Shown piece after piece: positions 10,623 to 21,194 of a DNA stretch of 64,000 bases (positions are counted from its first letter, which is position 1; each line of letters starts with the position of its first letter). The stretch covers positions 4,242,441 to 4,306,440 of the forward strand of contig BCKC01000001.1 in NCBI GenBank assembly GCA_001600455.1. The letters run 5' to 3'. The translations under genes were made by a program, and so were the position numbers. The notes under the pieces are model-generated. The model searched no databases. It was not told the origin of the DNA and was given only the letters and a program-made list of their open reading frames with translations. This stretch comes from Endocalyx cinctus (taxonomy: Eukaryota > Ascomycota > Sordariomycetes > Amphisphaeriales > Apiosporaceae).

Positions 10623-13600
10623 TTAAGCTAAGGCCACTTCGTCACTACCACTACCCCCTCCAAGAAGTTCCAGGACCTTATTGATCACTGCACTAGGGTA
10701 ACCTCGTGAAAGCATTTCAGAAACAACGGACTTGGCATTATCACGCTGCTCGACAGCCAGATAAGCACGGGTCATAGCTTCGTACGTGCTAGGCTCTCGC
10801 CTATCACGGCTAACACTGTTATAGATTGAAACGGCTTTAGAAATGTTACCTTCGCTAGCCCAGCCGTGGATCAAAGTATTGGCGATATAGGGTGTTAGTT
10901 CGACCCTTTTTTGTCTCATCTGATTCAACAGCTTCTCGGTATCCACTACCTGGTGATTGGCAACCATAGCCTCGAAGAGAGCTTGGTAGAGGCAAGGGTT
11001 GGATGGAATAGTGGGATCACTCATGACTGAATTAAAGATTTTTCTTGCACCTTCCATATCATGAAGGACACAGCCACGCGCGTGTATCAATGACGCATAA
11101 TGAACTGGCTCGGGTTGCTGACCAGAAGCACGGATCATATCAAGTATAGCTTCAGCTGCGGTCATGTTGACTGGCTCTAAAGTGGCGTGGGTATCAACCA
11201 AAAGTTTGAAAGTATGAGCAGTCGGTGCGATTCCCTTAGTCTTCATCCGTTCATAATAAGTTAGGACTTTGGTCTTGTCCCGCTTCGTTGTTAGGAAGAA
11301 CTGCATCATGCTGTTGTATGGAGCTGGCCGGGCCTTGTAGTTGGGCATGGCTTCCATTTCGTCGAAAAGCTCTTCTGCAAATTTCTCGTCGCTCACGCGA
11401 CACAAAGCGTTGACAATGGTACCGTACGTAACGCTAGTAGGCTTAATACCTAAAGCCCGCATCTCGGCGAAATAAAACAAGCAATCGTCGATCCGACGAG
11501 CTTTACCCAGCTTGCCAATCAAAGCGTTGTACAGGAAGGAAGATGGCTCGACACCTTCCGCTTTGGCCCGATGGAAAATTTTGACAGCCTCGGACGCTTC
11601 ATCAAAGGTCCTGGTAGACTCCTTGAGAGTGGTTATATAGAGGCCAAAGGTGTTAGCTGACGGTGCAGCACCAATTTCCAGAAGCTCCCTGTGAAATTGC
11701 TCCGCCTGGACGCGGTCGCCTAGTGTTACGCAAGCGCCAACCATTGCGTCTAATATGGAGGACCATCCATATCGGACGATTGAATATTGGGAAAGCAAAG
11801 GTACGTCCGCCCGAGCCATAGCGAGAATTTCGTGACACAAATCCATTTTGCCTTCTCTTGCAGCGGCTAATATCATTTTAGCGTACGTCACGTATCTAGG
11901 ATGACGGCCCGCTCGCCTTATATTGCGAAATCGAACAAGGGCATCATTAAGTCTAGGTCCCTTCCGTCCGTGTCCACCTTCCAGCTCATCTGAGATAATT
12001 GACGAGCCCTTGAAATCGGTGTTGTGAGCATAAGGATCAAAATTATCCTCATAACTCGAGACAGTCGGTGTAGACGGATATGGCGAGGCTGATAACGTTT
12101 GGCTAGAGTCGCTCTGTCGAGTTCCACTCTCACGCGGATCAACGATGCCCCTACTTGACATAAAGGTTGAAATGAAATGAGCAGCTTCATCAACCTCATC
12201 ACTGACTTGAGAAGATTCCATTTCGGCGGCCCGGATTCGCTGGAACATGACCTCCGACTGAGCTAGCCCTTCGGCTACTTGACCGGAGCCGATCATGGCG
12301 GTGGCGTACATGGCAGTAGGTTCAACAAACGATCGATTAACATCAAGGCCAGGATTGCTGAGAACCTGCCAGTACCGAGCGGCGCCAGCTATATCAGCGT
12401 CACGAACGCTCATCGCTAATAACGCCATGGCAGGAACGGCGATGGTGGGACACGAAAGTGGGAGTGCAGCGAAGGCTGCGATAGCAGTTTGTCTATCTGC
12501 AGCATCGGCCGCCTTCGCTGCCACGTCAGCCATGACTTTTAGCCTTATTTCGCTTTCGATCTTTTGTGCCCACTCAAGAGCATATTTGTATATCCCCCGG
12601 CTAGCGAGACCGGCGACCATACCTCCACTAATGATAGCATCTCGAATCTCACTTCCGCGAACACCATAGGCAGACATCAATTTCTCGTAAAACTTAATTG
12701 CCCCATCCATCTTATCATTAATCACGTAGGCATTGATGACAGCGGCATATACTTCGGAGTCGAGACGGTCGTTGAGGGTGTAGTTACCGTCATCGTGAGC
12801 AATAGCAAGTTCCTTATATTCATTATAGCATTCGACAGCGCTGGCTAGGTCCCCGATATTAGCGAATGCATTAATCATGGGGGGAAATGTAGCCGCGTAG
12901 GGCACCGCGCCACTCAATTCCATATGCTCAAAAAGACGTAGCATACTAGATACACGTCCCGCTTGAGCGCATGCCGAGATAAGTTGGTGATAAGTGCCAG
13001 ATGAATAATTGGCTGTGTGGGTCACGACCGAGTTTTCGAACAGGCCAATAGCGAATTCAAGTCTGTCGTCTTCACATAAAATAGCATAATCTAGTTCGTT
13101 GGATGCAAACATGAACTTCCCGGGTTCGTCGAAGCCACCGAATCTAATGCGTCTATCCTCAAGTGACGTCTTAAGGCTAGAAACTTCGAGACATCTAGCG
13201 GCCAGTAGTCCGACTAGGATGTTGTAGGTATCGCTGTCCGGTACAACATTGCGACGCTTCATGTCGGCATATACATCTAGAGCCTTGGACACAACGGCGC
13301 TTCTCTCGCTCGGCAAATGTATGGCGGCTGTCAAGAGCGCATTGTAAGATGGCGCTATCGGTTTAATATTGGCAACAAGCATGGCCTCGAAGACGGCGGG
13401 GATCTCAGTAAAGCGGCCATCTTCAGAAAGTCTTGCAAGGTGATCTGCATAGCTTTGAGATTGGGAATCGACGGGACTAGAAACGCGCGCGATGCTCGCA
13501 GGAGTGCTAGATCTATCAACAGCGGGGGACTGGCATCTAGATTGAAGACCACTAGCGACGGCGGGGCTGACGGTACCCAAAGATTGAGTTGTATTCTCTT

Positions 13601-14153
13601 CCAAAGCAGCTCGCAGTTCGCGTACTTCAATTTCTTTTTCCAGAGCAGCGTCGATATGAGCTAACGCGATCGCGTCATCGACAGGAACCGGTGGGGAGCT
13701 CAGTTCATGCGGAAGATCTTGGCCGTCAACCGGAGCGGCTTTGTCATGAACTACTTCGGAATCTTCCAAAATTAACGATGCTTCGGGCTTCCATTCAATG
13801 GGTTTCGGAAATTGGAATTGACTCCATTCTCTCTCCAATTCGCCGGAATCTTGGCGTGTCTTCAGTGACTCAAAGTAGGCGTCCAAGTTGCCGGAACTGG
13901 CATGCCTCTCGTGGCGATGCTCATGGTGAAGGGTAGTATTGGACGAAGATGAATGGAAAGCACTTTGAAGCTGGAGAGTCGACACACGTCCGAAACGCTG
14001 ACTGTTGCGTTTCGCAAACGAAGGACGATTTTGAGAATTTAAAACATGGGGATGGGTAGCGGCTACGACCGACTGTGCGTAGCCTTGAGTAAAAGATTTC
14101 GCGAATCCTTGACGGATGAAATTTTGATATAAGGACGAATATATAGTGGGCAT
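10623..14153 (-). CDS. Mitochondrial pentatricopeptide-repeat protein, CYA5-like
   Basis: Single-exon 1176-aa protein with a basic, Ser/Gln-rich, acid-poor N-terminus (MPTIYSSLYQNFIRQGFAKS) typical of a mitochondrial presequence. From about residue 250 to 1160 it is built of helical-hairpin PPR units, for example PSYNALLTAAIHLPSE, DTYNILVGLLAA, PSSFLYNALIGKLGKA, PTSVTYGTIVNALCR and PTAHTFKLLVDTHATL. PPR proteins bind organellar RNA. The size and arrangement resemble Neurospora CYA-5, needed for COX1 expression, but that orthology is inference from family resemblance. A disordered acidic segment (about 130-250) separates presequence and repeats. It lies convergent to DBP7. Confidence 0.78.
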   Translation of the reverse strand: MPTIYSSLYQNFIRQGFAKSFTQGYAQSVVAATHPHVLNSQNRPSFAKRNSQRFGRVSTLQLQSAFHSSSSNTTLHHEHRHERHASSGNLDAYFESLKTRQDSGELEREWSQFQFPKPIEWKPEASLILEDSEVVHDKAAPVDGQDLPHELSSPPVPVDDAIALAHIDAALEKEIEVRELRAALEENTTQSLGTVSPAVASGLQSRCQSPAVDRSSTPASIARVSSPVDSQSQSYADHLARLSEDGRFTEIPAVFEAMLVANIKPIAPSYNALLTAAIHLPSERSAVVSKALDVYADMKRRNVVPDSDTYNILVGLLAARCLEVSSLKTSLEDRRIRFGGFDEPGKFMFASNELDYAILCEDDRLEFAIGLFENSVVTHTANYSSGTYHQLISACAQAGRVSSMLRLFEHMELSGAVPYAATFPPMINAFANIGDLASAVECYNEYKELAIAHDDGNYTLNDRLDSEVYAAVINAYVINDKMDGAIKFYEKLMSAYGVRGSEIRDAIISGGMVAGLASRGIYKYALEWAQKIESEIRLKVMADVAAKAADAADRQTAIAAFAALPLSCPTIAVPAMALLAMSVRDADIAGAARYWQVLSNPGLDVNRSFVEPTAMYATAMIGSGQVAEGLAQSEVMFQRIRAAEMESSQVSDEVDEAAHFISTFMSSRGIVDPRESGTRQSDSSQTLSASPYPSTPTVSSYEDNFDPYAHNTDFKGSSIISDELEGGHGRKGPRLNDALVRFRNIRRAGRHPRYVTYAKMILAAAREGKMDLCHEILAMARADVPLLSQYSIVRYGWSSILDAMVGACVTLGDRVQAEQFHRELLEIGAAPSANTFGLYITTLKESTRTFDEASEAVKIFHRAKAEGVEPSSFLYNALIGKLGKARRIDDCLFYFAEMRALGIKPTSVTYGTIVNALCRVSDEKFAEELFDEMEAMPNYKARPAPYNSMMQFFLTTKRDKTKVLTYYERMKTKGIAPTAHTFKLLVDTHATLEPVNMTAAEAILDMIRASGQQPEPVHYASLIHARGCVLHDMEGARKIFNSVMSDPTIPSNPCLYQALFEAMVANHQVVDTEKLLNQMRQKRVELTPYIANTLIHGWASEGNISKAVSIYNSVSRDRREPSTYEAMTRAYLAVEQRDNAKSVVSEMLSRGYPSAVINKVLELLGGGSGSDEVALA

Positions 14154-16145
14154 TTAGATGACGCCAGGAGGAGATGATAACTGCAACGATTCAAAGTTTA
14201 TCACATTAGTATATTATTTTACCACGAATGTCAATAACATATATATAAATTCCAAGAAATTGTTGCTCACGTAAAGAAAAGGCAAAGTAAGTTTTTGCAG
14301 GTTCATTTGACAGCAAATTTTAGCCGCCAAACAAACGCGCGATAGGGAAAAAAAAAAAAAAAAAATTAATAATAAATAGAGGTTAGTTTAGGTCTCTTCA
14401 ATCACCGTCTCCTTATTTTATCACAAGTTTCTTTCCCAGGACCAGAGAGGGAAATGGAAAGAATTTTTATGGTAGGTTAAAATTGAAAGGAAGGTAAAGA
14501 ATATTAACAATCAAACAGAAGAGAGGGAAGACGAATAAAAGGAATTAAAAAAAAAAATTGCAAGTATGGCAATGGCTGCTAATAATTGTATAACAATATT
14601 TTAATGGATAATATGTAATAGGTAATACCTATCTCTAAATACCTAGTAGGTGGTGATTATTAGTGATTATTAGCTAACCTAAGAGGGTACATTATAGGCT
14701 ACAGGTGTGCTATTTCTTGCATCATTACTTAAAAGTACTAAGTAAGTAGTTACTTGATAATACACTACTCCGTACATAATATGATAGATACCCTGTTAGC
14801 TACTACGTATTCCTAAGCTGTAGCCTGTGAAATGTACAGGTACATACAGAATAGCTATCTACAATGTGTGAGCCTAGTAAATCCGTTAAAGCCCGAATAT
14901 CCGTTCAGCTATTTCTTCCAGTCCCTTCCAACACTATCCACACCAAAATGTATGACTCAAACTTCAATTCAATTAATTTTCAATTAGTATACAAAGTACT
15001 ATCACAGAGTGCTAATAAGAGTATACCGTTATTTCCTGGTGCGTTAGCATATGTATATGTATATGTATATGTAGGTAATATTTATAACGTATCTACATAT
15101 ATACAAAATTACGTGAATATAAAAACTTGTGTGCGGTAACACCGGATGCGCTGTTTTTTTTTTTTAACTTCCTCTTCTTTCTTCCTTTAAAAAGAGGAAA
15201 AACCGGAAGTAGTTGAAGCTCACGTGCGCTACGTACATGAGCTACTTAAATCCATGGATATGAGCAACTCTTGATTCGCTAATTTTTTAAAAATACCGTG
15301 GCTTTGTGGAGAAAGCCGGAACAACTCACTCAGACTAATCAGCACTAACCCTACCTAACCCTACATACAATCATCATCCTGGCTGCCTGGTAATACCCGT
15401 GGACAGTACATACCCATGAAACTTTACATAGTAAAGACTGAAATGAAAATTCATGCTGCGTACTATACTGCATCAATTTTGGTTATCCACTACTAAGTCG
15501 CTAAGTCGCTAGTGTGGTAGTACTACGTAAAAAGCTGGAAAAGGAAANAAAAAAAAAAAAAAAGAGTGAGAAAGAGAAAATTATAATTCTGCGCGAAAAT
15601 GTTCCGCAAATACGATATACTCCGCATGCTCGCTACGTTATATTACGTTGACTAGACACGGGCAGAACGGGTTATGCTGCTAGCCCGAATCTCCGTCTTT
15701 CTTACTCGACCCTAGCTGCCTAGTAATTCGCACCTCTCAATTCCTCCGTGCTTACGTTTCAACCAGCCATCTCCGACTCCCGTATGGTCGGCCCCGAGCC
15801 CTTTTGCAGTGTCCGAGTAGCCTACGCCTGAGTCTCTCGGGTCTTCTATCCAGTCGGACACAGTGAACACTAGCAATAAAAATGTCTGTCCATGTCCCGC
15901 TTTTGCCGCCGACTCTGGATGAGTTGACTAGATACTCAGGCCCCTCTATAAGCCCCTCAGCTTACCTCCAATTCTCCGCATGACGGCATCATGTATTATG
16001 GCATCAATCAATTATCGTTATAACAGCTACGTGCTCTAGACAGTACATCACCATCGGTCCCGTGAGCATGAGACGAAAAGTAAATGTTCAACCCATTAAA
16101 AAGATAATAACAAATGCGAATGCCATCCCAGATCGTGATAGAATT
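14154..16145. other. Intergenic spacer with homopolymers, microsatellite and one undetermined base
   Basis: About 2 kb with no credible gene. Contains an 18-nt A run (14348-14365), a TAGGTA/TACCTA-rich stretch (about 14620-14790), a TATATG hexanucleotide microsatellite near 15046-15076, a further T run near 15155, and an N at 15548 inside an A tract (sequencing or assembly uncertainty). It carries the PPR promoter on its left and the POL32 3' end on its right. Confidence 0.5.
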
Positions 16146-17649
16146 TCACTTCTTTGAAAAGAAAGACGTGATACTGCCTTGGCCGCCTTTTCCCGTAGAT
16201 TTCTTCGGCTTGCTGGTATTAGTCGCTTCTGATTTGGCCGGTTGCTGAGATTTCACCTTCCCTGATACTGTAGGCGTCTCGTCCTCCGAGAAAGACTCCC
16301 AACCTTGCTCCTGGATCGTGACTAAGTAGCCTTTTTCGTCCAATTTCTGTTTCTTGCGAGTGACCCGTCGTCTGCCGCGACGTTTACCATTACCCGTGCT
16401 TGACACTATTTCAGCCGGCTCTTCTACTTGTGTAGCCGGCTCTGCCTGTGCTTGAGCTGGTTCCTCTTCGTTTACCTCTTCGGAAGCGCTCTCCGGTTCT
16501 TCACTCTCTGCCTCGTCGCTATCTTCCATCATGCGTTGTAGCTCTGCTTCACGATCCTTCCGGGTCTGTCGACCAGCCATATCTCCCTCTTCCTGTCTAC
16601 TATCCTGCTTCAATTCGGCGTCATCCTCGCCGTCGTCCTCGCCGTCGTCCGACATAGCCGTATCATGACTGTCGGTAGTTTTACTTGGTGCAGCCTGAGG
16701 TGCAGCAGGTACGACAGGCTTCTTCGGCTTGGCCGCGGCCTTGGCAAACATTTGATCGATTCCTGAAGACGACCCTTGACGCTTTAGCGAACCCGGTGGG
16801 GTAGATTTCTTTGAGGGAGCTGATGATGCCGGACCTTTCATCTTCGCCTGAGGAGTCGGTCGTGGGTCTTCCTTGGTATTGAATGCGGGAGTGGACTTGG
16901 GTTCCTGCTTGATGGTGGGTCGAATATCAATCGTCGAAGCCGATGGATCGGTCACGGCTTTAGAACCTGGACGTTCTCGTCTGGTCATATGCGGATTGGT
17001 AATGGTACCTTGTGTACCTACCGCAGGCAACTCGATCTTCATGGAAAATTCTACCATCTCTTGCGTCGAGTCTGCCAACAGTTGAAGGTCCTCAATTGGG
17101 TGTGAAGCTAGGCTATAAATATAAATCGCCGTGACTTGTTCGTAACGCATCAATGCATCTGAAATGCTTATAATTAGTTTGGGAAACTTCGGGATCATCC
17201 TCATCTCGCTAACCTCGAAGATGCTCTTCCTTAACAAGAGAAAGTGTGCGTATGGAAACGTGGTTTGGTAATGGTACTTGGGTTTCCTCGGAATCTACTC
17301 CATCTATCATATCTATGTCGCCGTTATCTTGTGCCCCTTGATACGTATTCTTCTTAAGGCCGTAAACTGCATAAATAGCTTGAATTTTCCCCGGCCGCAT
17401 ATCATTCTGCCATTTATGGAAATCGTAGAGCATCCTATAATTCTATAAATATTCATACATATTATAGCTCGGAGAAGTACTTACTCCTTTGCGGTATTGA
17501 CATGAACGTCTAAAGCCCGACTTAGAAGTTGATAGGTTACCTCAGAATGCTGAGTCAGCGCGATTTCACTACGAGTTCAGATAGATGCAACTTACAAGTT
17601 CATCCTCTGTGAGGATCTTTTGGGCCAGATATTGCCTATACTGGTCCAT
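16146..17649 (-). CDS. POL32: DNA polymerase delta subunit 3 (Pol32/Cdc27), 4 exons, 447 aa
   Basis: Non-catalytic subunit of DNA polymerase delta, shared with polymerase zeta, that tethers it to PCNA. Model: exons 17649-17596, 17540-17485, 17434-17214 and 17158-16146; all junctions are GT..AG and phases agree. The start MDQYRQYLAQKILTEDEL is followed by VTYQLLSRALDVHVNTAK and EMLYDFHKWQ, the family's conserved N-terminal winged-helix region. The middle is disordered, Lys/Pro-rich then acidic. The C-terminus QGSITSFFSKK is a textbook PIP box (QxxIxxFF) for PCNA binding. It is transcribed divergently from RAD18, whose product ubiquitinates PCNA. Confidence 0.93.
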
Positions 17650-18167
17650 ATTGGCAATGCTGTATCATATAACGTAAAATTATGAGTTTGCAGCACGGTA
17701 TTCCCAGAACACGTACTAATAAAGTATCGAGGTATATATAATGATTGTATTTTCTCAGTGGAGAGTAAAGTAGGTGGAGGAATGAGGAAGACAGACCAGA
17801 CGCGTTCAATGCTCGACGCGTTAAGTGGCGGGTCTAATCATATTTGCGGATAAATGAATAATACGTCAACAATATATACATAAACTCGATACCTTTACAG
17901 AGTACGTATACATGCTAAGTACTGATGCAATTCATTATATACATTCTTTGCAAGTACAAGTTGGTCAAAGGATACGATTTCTACCGCTCAGTATCCATAT
18001 ATACAATTAAAACACAGGCGCCTAATAACTCTGTCTTAAAATACAAGAATCAACACCATAATTGTGAATAAAATCCATAATATTCAGCTCGCCTCAGTCC
18101 TGCCTACGTCGTTGTTTGCGCCCTCTGTTCCCGTTCCGGCTCCTCAAAAGCGTGACCGAATTATTCG
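17650..18167. promoter_or_regulatory. Bidirectional promoter region between POL32 and RAD18
   Basis: A 518-bp spacer separates the two start codons of divergently transcribed genes, so both promoters must lie here. The POL32-proximal side is AT-rich with ATATATA stretches; the RAD18-proximal side is pyrimidine-rich (CCCTCTGTTCCCGTTCC). No specific binding site was identified with confidence. Confidence 0.55.
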
Positions 18168-19586
18168 ATGAATGACCTAAATCTAAGCGACACCGTCGAT
18201 TCTCTCGACAATGTCGCTGACTCCACCGACTGGCTATCCACCCCACTGTCTGGACTCACGTCCGTTGAGGCCGCCCTCCGCTGCGAAGTTTGTAAAGACT
18301 TGTATAAGACTCCCATGTTGACCTCTTGCAACCATACCTTCTGCTCTGTATGTATTCGACGCGCCTTATCCAACGATGGAAAATGTCCATTATGTCGTGC
18401 TTCTGAGCAGGAAATCAAGTTGCGAAGCAATTGGTCCATGGAAGAGGTTGTCGCTGCCTTCTCCGGAATCCGTGCCTTCCTTCTAGAGTTTGCGAGAAAC
18501 AATCCAGCCTCCAGCCAGCGTACTACGCAAGAGCCCGGCCCAGCTACCGCCACTCCACAACCATCGAAACGAAAATCTGATCAAGATCTAAGCTACACAG
18601 AGCAGGAAGTGATCGAAGACACGAGTAATACGGGAGGTCAACGTTCGAGTAAACGATTAAGGTCTTCGGCAAGACTAAGCAAGTCGAGAAGCACCGGGTC
18701 TGCAGTTGAAATGAGCGGGCAGGAAGATGAAATTTATATACTGGAACCTGAGTTAGAAGCACCAGTCGACTTCTTCGAGGCTGACGATGGTCTGGTCGCC
18801 TGTCCCATATGCTGGCAGCGCATGAGACCGCTACAAGTCGACAAACATCTAGATACATCTTGCCCAGGCGAACCTCGACCCCAGCCACCACAACCTGCGC
18901 AAGAAAAGTCAAGGGCGAAGGAAAGTGCGGCCATGCTCCCATCCAGCGCCATCTTATTACCCAGATCAAAGGTACCACAAATAGTGCCCCTCGAGCGACT
19001 GCCTGCGATCAATTACTCCATGCTGAAGGAGGCGCAGCTACGCAAAAAGCTCGGCGAGCTCGGCATCTCTACTGCAGGAAATCGGCAGGTGCTTGAGAAA
19101 CGACACAAAGAATGGATGACTCTTTGGAACGCGAATTGTGATTCCCTGCGTCCTAGGCGGAAAGTTGACCTGCTACATGACTTGGACCTCTGGGAACGTT
19201 CGCTCGGCACGCGTGCACCGAGTTCATCACGCTCAGTAAAATTAGGCACGCAAATTAGAGATAAAAATTTCGACGGCGCGGCTTGGGCGGCCAAGCATGA
19301 TGATTCGTTCAGAGATCTGATAGCCGTTGCTCGAAAAAACAAAACCGGGGCTGCCAAGAAATCACAGGCAAAGGAATCACACGAAGGGGTGAAAATCGGC
19401 ACCGTAGACCTGTCTAGTATTGGTGCCGAAGAAGAGGTGGATATGGTCGGTCCTAGAGAGGAGTCGATAGCTGATGCTGTTCAAATGGCGTCAACACACC
19501 ACATGGCTAGATCTGACACCTGTGTCAGTGGGGTTATTCCTTCGTATTCAACAAGTCAAGATCACCCGGAAATACCAAGGTCGTAG
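18168..19586 (+). CDS. RAD18: E3 ubiquitin ligase Rad18 (PCNA mono-ubiquitination)
   Basis: Intronless 472-aa protein with the three domains of Rad18 in the expected order. The C3HC4 RING spans residues 39-76 (CEVC..CNHTFCSVC..CPLC), a UBZ-type zinc finger lies at 212-232 (CPICWQRM..HLDTSC), and a SAP DNA-binding domain follows at about 285-320 (MLKEAQLRKKLGELGIS). Rad18 with Rad6 attaches ubiquitin to PCNA at stalled forks and so starts translesion synthesis. Length is normal for fungal Rad18. It stands head-to-head with POL32, a PCNA-binding polymerase subunit. The downstream neighbour converges, with only ~105 bp between stop codons. Confidence 0.94.
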   Translation: MNDLNLSDTVDSLDNVADSTDWLSTPLSGLTSVEAALRCEVCKDLYKTPMLTSCNHTFCSVCIRRALSNDGKCPLCRASEQEIKLRSNWSMEEVVAAFSGIRAFLLEFARNNPASSQRTTQEPGPATATPQPSKRKSDQDLSYTEQEVIEDTSNTGGQRSSKRLRSSARLSKSRSTGSAVEMSGQEDEIYILEPELEAPVDFFEADDGLVACPICWQRMRPLQVDKHLDTSCPGEPRPQPPQPAQEKSRAKESAAMLPSSAILLPRSKVPQIVPLERLPAINYSMLKEAQLRKKLGELGISTAGNRQVLEKRHKEWMTLWNANCDSLRPRRKVDLLHDLDLWERSLGTRAPSSSRSVKLGTQIRDKNFDGAAWAAKHDDSFRDLIAVARKNKTGAAKKSQAKESHEGVKIGTVDLSSIGAEEEVDMVGPREESIADAVQMASTHHMARSDTCVSGVIPSYSTSQDHPEIPRS

Positions 19587-19692
19587 ACTACACCTCGAGA
19601 CGAGAAATTTAATAAATACATAAATAGATAGCTGCACATGGTTACTCGAGGTATTAACATTTGAATTTAGTCAAAATAACAGCCACCATGCA

Positions 19693-21194
19693 TCATTCGG
19701 CCACTTGGGTTCTCTTTTCTAATTCATCATTGTTGATGTGCATGTCCTCCAATTTGTTAGCTGCCGTAGTGATTGGTGTATCCGATCGTCCTCCCTCCAT
19801 TTGACTTTGAGGCATAATCCGAAGTTCGTCCAATTCGGCAAGTTTTCGTTTCGTCTCTTCCGCATCTTGTTGCTCCCGGGCCTCTTGCTTTGTCCGCTCG
19901 GCCGCTTTCTCCTTCTTATTCTCCTCTGCAAGCATAGCCTCGAACTCATCGTCGACTTCGGTTTCATCGAGAGAAGTCGTTCCTGATGCACCCCCAGCGA
20001 TAATGGTGCCTATCTCATCAGTCTCAACCATTTGCTCACGTAAGTTATCCAGTATCTGGTCGACTGTATCGACACCACCGGCTTGGGCATTGAGGCTTCG
20101 CAGCACTGATGTGCTTGACTGCATAACACGAATAAGTTGAACACTGTCGGCTGCTTGCTCGATCTTTGCCGCTACCTCTTCAAGTTGGTTGAGAGTTTCG
20201 TGCCGCTTTGCCAAGTTTGTTTCCGCTACCTTCTTAGATTTGAGCGCCGCGAGGGCCGATGTACGGTTTTTTTTGTGCACTGCAATCTGTGCTGCAGTAT
20301 TCAGCTCATCAATCTTCTGAGTGAGGAGGCTCGTCTGTCTCGTAAGATCTTCTATCAGTGCTTTCAATGAAGCAATCGCCGAGTCTTCCTCCGTGATTAT
20401 CATGTCTTCCGCATCGACCATGGAAGAAGCGCGTAACTTGATGGTCTGGCCATCCGTGACTAGTATATTCTTGTCTCTCGAAAGAAATCTGATTAGCACC
20501 TCGAAGTCGGCATCTGACAACCGCCCCCCCTCGAGCAGTGTACTCTGGAAGGTCTGGCGAAAATGAGCAGTCGAAAAAATTGTTTCGAATGGGGATGCCC
20601 GATTCACTGTTCCATCAATGAATCTTTTTGCAAGTTCTTCCAAGTTCTCGAGCACCACGAATTGGCCTCGGGGTATGTTACTACCCACGGGTCGAATAAA
20701 TCCAGCTTGGCGAAGTCCCCAGCTCATGGCATTCCACGGTATGCTAGTCCACGATGTATAATATACGCTCCGCTGTGCGTTTAAGAATTCTTTCATAGGT
20801 AGCATCTCTCTATTCGCGACGGCTTCCTGAAGCACTGCCCCTAGGGACAATGGCCGCCCATATTGCTGTGCTTCCAAGGCGCGTAGGAGAGAATCGTCGA
20901 GTTCGAGCATCAGATGGTTTCGATTAGGTGATTTAGAAGGTACATGGCCAGCTAGTAAAGCCTGCGAAAGTGCTCGCTTCCATGCTCTCACGTTGGCATT
21001 ATATCCGTCCGGGTTCAATGTTCGTTGTGAGGTAAAGTCGGAGTAGAGGGCAGGTAGACGGGTTCTAAAAGTAAAAACGGCACACAATTACGGCAAGAAT
21101 CAGATACATATCAATCTTATATGTTGGATAGTCACTGCACTCACCTTCTGAAATTTTCATCGTTATGTACAAGGTAGTCGAGAAGTTCACTCAT
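19693..21194 (-). CDS. CHM7: ESCRT-III-like SNF7-family protein (CHMP7/Chm7), 473 aa
   Basis: Predicted CHMP7-type protein, an ESCRT-III relative working in nuclear-envelope surveillance and sealing. Exon 1 is 21194-21145 (MSELLDYLVHNDENFR) and exon 2 is 21064-19693, joined by an 80-bp GTGAGT..TAG intron with matching phase. The N-terminal half is a winged-helix-like region (ALYSDFTSQRTLNPDGYN, RSVYYTSWTSIPWNAMSWGL). The C-terminal half is the coiled-coil SNF7 domain (about 230-410), including LIEDLTRQTSLLTQKIDEL and ALAALKSKKVAETNLAKR, ending in an acidic helix. The pairing of these halves suits CHMP7 rather than Snf7 itself. No functional readout is possible from sequence. Confidence 0.82.

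Noticed and set aside
12295..12848. Plus-strand frames within the PPR gene
   Set aside because: Shadows of the long PPR reading frame on the other strand.
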